From positions 95,216,542-95,280,541 of the forward strand of contig OV050032.1 in assembly GCA_920105625.2 (NCBI GenBank): DNA of 64,000 nucleotides, read 5' to 3'. Of the stretch, positions 61,117 to 64,000 are shown piece after piece. Made by a program: the position numbers and the translations under genes. Source of the stretch: Clusia tigrina. Lineage: Eukaryota > Arthropoda > Insecta > Diptera > Clusiidae. The notes beneath the pieces were generated by a model that saw nothing but the letters and a program-made list of their open reading frames with translations, was not told where the DNA came from and ran no database searches. Each line of letters opens with the position of its first letter. Position 1 is the first letter of the stretch.

Positions 61117-64000
61117 GTTATCGCTCAAAGCTATGCTACCCTAGAGTCACAAATCAAACACTGATAAAACTTCAAACGCCCCTAACTTCTTTACGGTACG
61201 TCCTACACCTATCAAAGTTTGCAACATACAAATGCTTGTAACTTTTTACTGGAGCGTCATAAAACCTTGAAATTTTGTAACAACAAAGTACCCGAGCCTC
61301 TTGTCAATTTAAGCTATCGCTCAAAGCTATGCTACCCTAGAGTCCCAAATCAAACACTGATAAAACTTCAAACGCCCCTAACTTCTATACGGTACGTCCT
61401 ACACCTATCAAAGTTTGCAACATGCAAATGCTTGTAACTTTTTACTGGAGCGTCATAAAACCTTGAAATTTTGTAACAATAAAGTTCTCGAGCCTCTTGT
61501 CCATTTAAGCCATTGCTCAAAGCTATGCTCCCCTAGAGTCCCAAATCAAACACTGATAAAACTTCAAACGCCCCTAACTTCTTTACGGTACGTCCTACAC
61601 CTATCAAAGTTTGCAACATACAAATGCTTGTAACTTTTTACTGGAGCGTCATAAAACCTTGAAATTTTGTAACAATAAAGTACCCGAGCCTCTTGTCAAT
61701 TTAAGCTATCGCTCAAAGCTATGCTACCCTAGAGTCCCAAATCAAACACTGATAAAACTTCAAATGGACCTAACTTCTATACGGTACGTCCTACACCTTT
61801 CAAAGTTTGCAACATACAAATGCTTGTAACTTTTTACTGGAGCGTCATAAAACCTTGAAATTTTGTAATAAAGTACTCGAGCATATTGTCAATTTAAGTT
61901 ATCGCTCAAAGCTATGCTACCCTAGAGTCCCAAATCAAACACTGATAAAACTTCAAACGTCCCTAACTTCTTTACGGTACGTCCTACACCTATCAAAGTT
62001 GGCAACATACAAATGCTTGTATCTTTTTACTGGAGCGTCATAAAACCTTGAAATTTTGTAACAATAAAGTACCCGAGCATCTTGTCAATTTCAGCCATCG
62101 CTCAAAGCTATGCTACCCTAGAGTCCCAAATCAAACACTGATAAAACTTCAAATGGCCCTAACTTCTATACGGTACGTCCTACACCTATCAAAGTTTGCA
62201 ACATACAAATGCTTGTATCTTTTTACTGGAGCGTCATAAAACCTTGAAATTTTGTAACAATAAAGTACCCGAACCTCTTGTCAATTTAAGCTATCGCTCA
62301 AAACTATGCTACCCTAGAGTCCCAAATTAAACACTGATAAAACTTCAAACGCCCCTAACTTATTTACGGTACGTCCTACACCTATCAAAGTTTGCAACAT
62401 ACAAATGCTTGTAACTTTTTACTGGAGCGTCATAAAACCTTGAAATTTTGTAACAATGAAGTACCCGAGCCTCTTGTCAATTTAAGCCATCGCTCAAAGC
62501 TATGCTACCCTTGAGTCCCAAATCAAACACTGATAAAACTTTAAACGCCCCTAACTTCTTTACGGTACGTCCTACACCTATCAAAGTTTGCAACATACAA
62601 ATGCTTGTAACTTTTTACTGGACCATCATAAAACCTTGAAATTTTGTAACAATAAAGTACTCGAGCCTCTTGTCAATTTAAGCCATCGCTCAAAGCTATG
62701 CTACCCTGGAGTCCCAAATCAAACACTCATAAAACTTCAAACGCCCCTAACTTCCAAACGGTACGTCCTACACCTATCAAAGTTTGCAACATGCAAATGC
62801 TTGTAACTTTTTACTGGAGCGTCATAAAACCTTGAAATTTTGTAACAATAAAGTTCTCGAGCCTCTTGTCTATTTAAGACATCGCTCAAAGCTATGCTCC
62901 CCTAGAGTCCCAAATCAAACACTGATAAAATTTCAAACGCCCCTAACTTCTTTACGGTACGTCCTACACCTATCAAAGTTTGCAACATACAAATGCTTGT
63001 AACTTTTTACTGGAGCGTCATAAAACCTTGAAATTTTGTAACAATAAAGTACCCGAGCCTCTTGTCAATTTAAGCTATCGCTCAAAGCTATGCTACCCTA
63101 GAGTCCCAAATCAAACACTGATAAAACTTCAAATGGCCCTAACTTCTATACGGTACGTCCTACACCTATCAAAGTTTGCAACATACAAATGCTTGTAACT
63201 TTTTACTGGAGCGTCATAAAACCTTGAAATTTTGTAACAATAAAGTACTCGAGCATATTGTCAATTTAAGTTATCGCTCAAAGCTATGCTACCCTAGAGG
63301 CCCAAATCAAACACTGATAAAACTTCAAACGCCCCTAACTTCTATACGGTACGTCCTACACCTATCAAAGTTTGCAACATGCAAATGCTTGTAACTTTTT
63401 ACTGGAGCATCATAAAACCTTGAAATTTTGTAACAATAAAGTTCTCGAGCCTCTTGTCCATTTAAGCCATCGCTCAAAGCTCTGCTCCCCTAGAGTCCCA
63501 AATCAAACACTGATAAAACTTCAAACGCCCCTAACTTCTTTACGGTACGTCCTACACCTATCAAAGTTTGCAACATACAAATGCTTGTAACTTTTTACTG
63601 GAGCGTCATAAAACCTTGAAATTTTGTAACAATAAAGTACCCGAGCCTCTTGTCAATTTAAGCTATCGCTCAAAGCTATGCTACCCTAGAGTCCCAAATC
63701 AAACACTGATAAAACTTCAAATGGCCCTAACTTCTATACGGTACGTCCTACACCTATCAAAGTTTGCAACATACAAATGCTTGTAACTTTTTACTGGAGC
63801 GTCATAAAACCTTGAAATTTTGTAACAATAAAGTACTCGAGCATATTGTCAATTTAAGTTATCGCTCAAAGCTATGCTACCCTAGAGTCCCAAATCAAAC
63901 ACTGATAAAACTTCAAACGTCCCTAACTTCTTTACGGTATGTCCTACACCTATCAAAGTTGGCAACATACAAATGCTTGTATATTTTTACTGGAGCGTCA
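61113..64000. repeat. 196-bp satellite array, right part
   Basis: The same monomer resumes at the TTAA on the right side of the transposon, in the same orientation, and runs to the window end (about 14.7 monomers). The distance between equivalent points on either side (58265 and 61219) minus the element plus one TTAA is exactly 196 bp. One monomer has a 3-bp deletion near 61867. A 10-monomer recurrence is visible: the variants with GCTCCCC at about 61526 and 63483 lie 1957 bp apart, which is 1960 minus that deletion. Confidence 0.98.

Noticed and set aside
421..63786. Recurring 63-89-residue plus-strand open frames, one per monomer, looking like a repeated protein family
   Set aside because: They start at TTG (in TTGCAAC or CCTTGAAA), not ATG. 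The monomer length (196) is not a multiple of 3, so the frame shifts each repeat. Differences between monomers change amino acids freely, and the repetition only reflects DNA periodicity.
1..64000. CENP-B box in the monomer
   Set aside because: I looked for the TTCG...CGGGA pattern in the consensus on both strands and found no match.

Overview
This is eukaryotic repeat DNA, most likely from an insect. About 95% of the window (1-58358 and 61113-64000) is one head-to-tail satellite with a 196-bp monomer, roughly 312 copies, all in the same orientation. The only interruption is one piggyBac-superfamily DNA transposon at 58359-61112 (2754 bp). It sits in a duplicated TTAA inside a monomer. I see no host single-copy gene, rRNA, tRNA or CRISPR array. 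The insect call is an inference from the piggyBac element, its probable 55-nt intron, its insect-like start context and its polyadenylation signal. Nothing identifies the species.

The satellite is organised in higher-order repeats (HORs). The clearest are: 1-5228, an 11-monomer unit (2156 bp) in 2.4 copies; 5880-7060, a 3-monomer duplication; 8424-18590, a 14/15/16-monomer unit with local single-monomer amplification (11733-12340) and a 4-monomer duplication (13150-14715); 18590-30770, units of 13, 11, 6, 7 and 11 monomers tagged by a 4-bp insertion; 33315-37520, a second 11-monomer unit in two copies; 37235-43100, a 17-monomer unit in two copies; 44290-50470, a 13-monomer unit carrying a monomer with a 45-bp deletion, in three partly different copies; 51014-51800, a dimer duplication. 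The rest, including the array right of the transposon, is the same monomer in less regular order. Two monomer subfamilies, defined by linked changes, are interspersed and sometimes recombined. This is the pattern expected from unequal crossover and gene conversion in a centromeric or heterochromatic array. Centromere identity itself cannot be shown from sequence.

The transposon has perfect 15-bp terminal inverted repeats (TIRs) and 16-bp subterminal inverted repeats, with a 2-bp spacer at the left and a 28-bp spacer at the right. This asymmetry resembles the described piggyBac end design. Its transposase gene (58945-60925) keeps the three expected catalytic aspartates and a C-terminal cysteine-rich domain, but two frame breaks, near 60305-60309 and 60546-60550, split it. 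As written it is a non-autonomous copy. Removing the element and one TTAA leaves exactly one 196-bp monomer, in phase with its neighbours.

The many 63-89-residue open frames along the satellite begin at TTG, recur once per monomer and are not genes.
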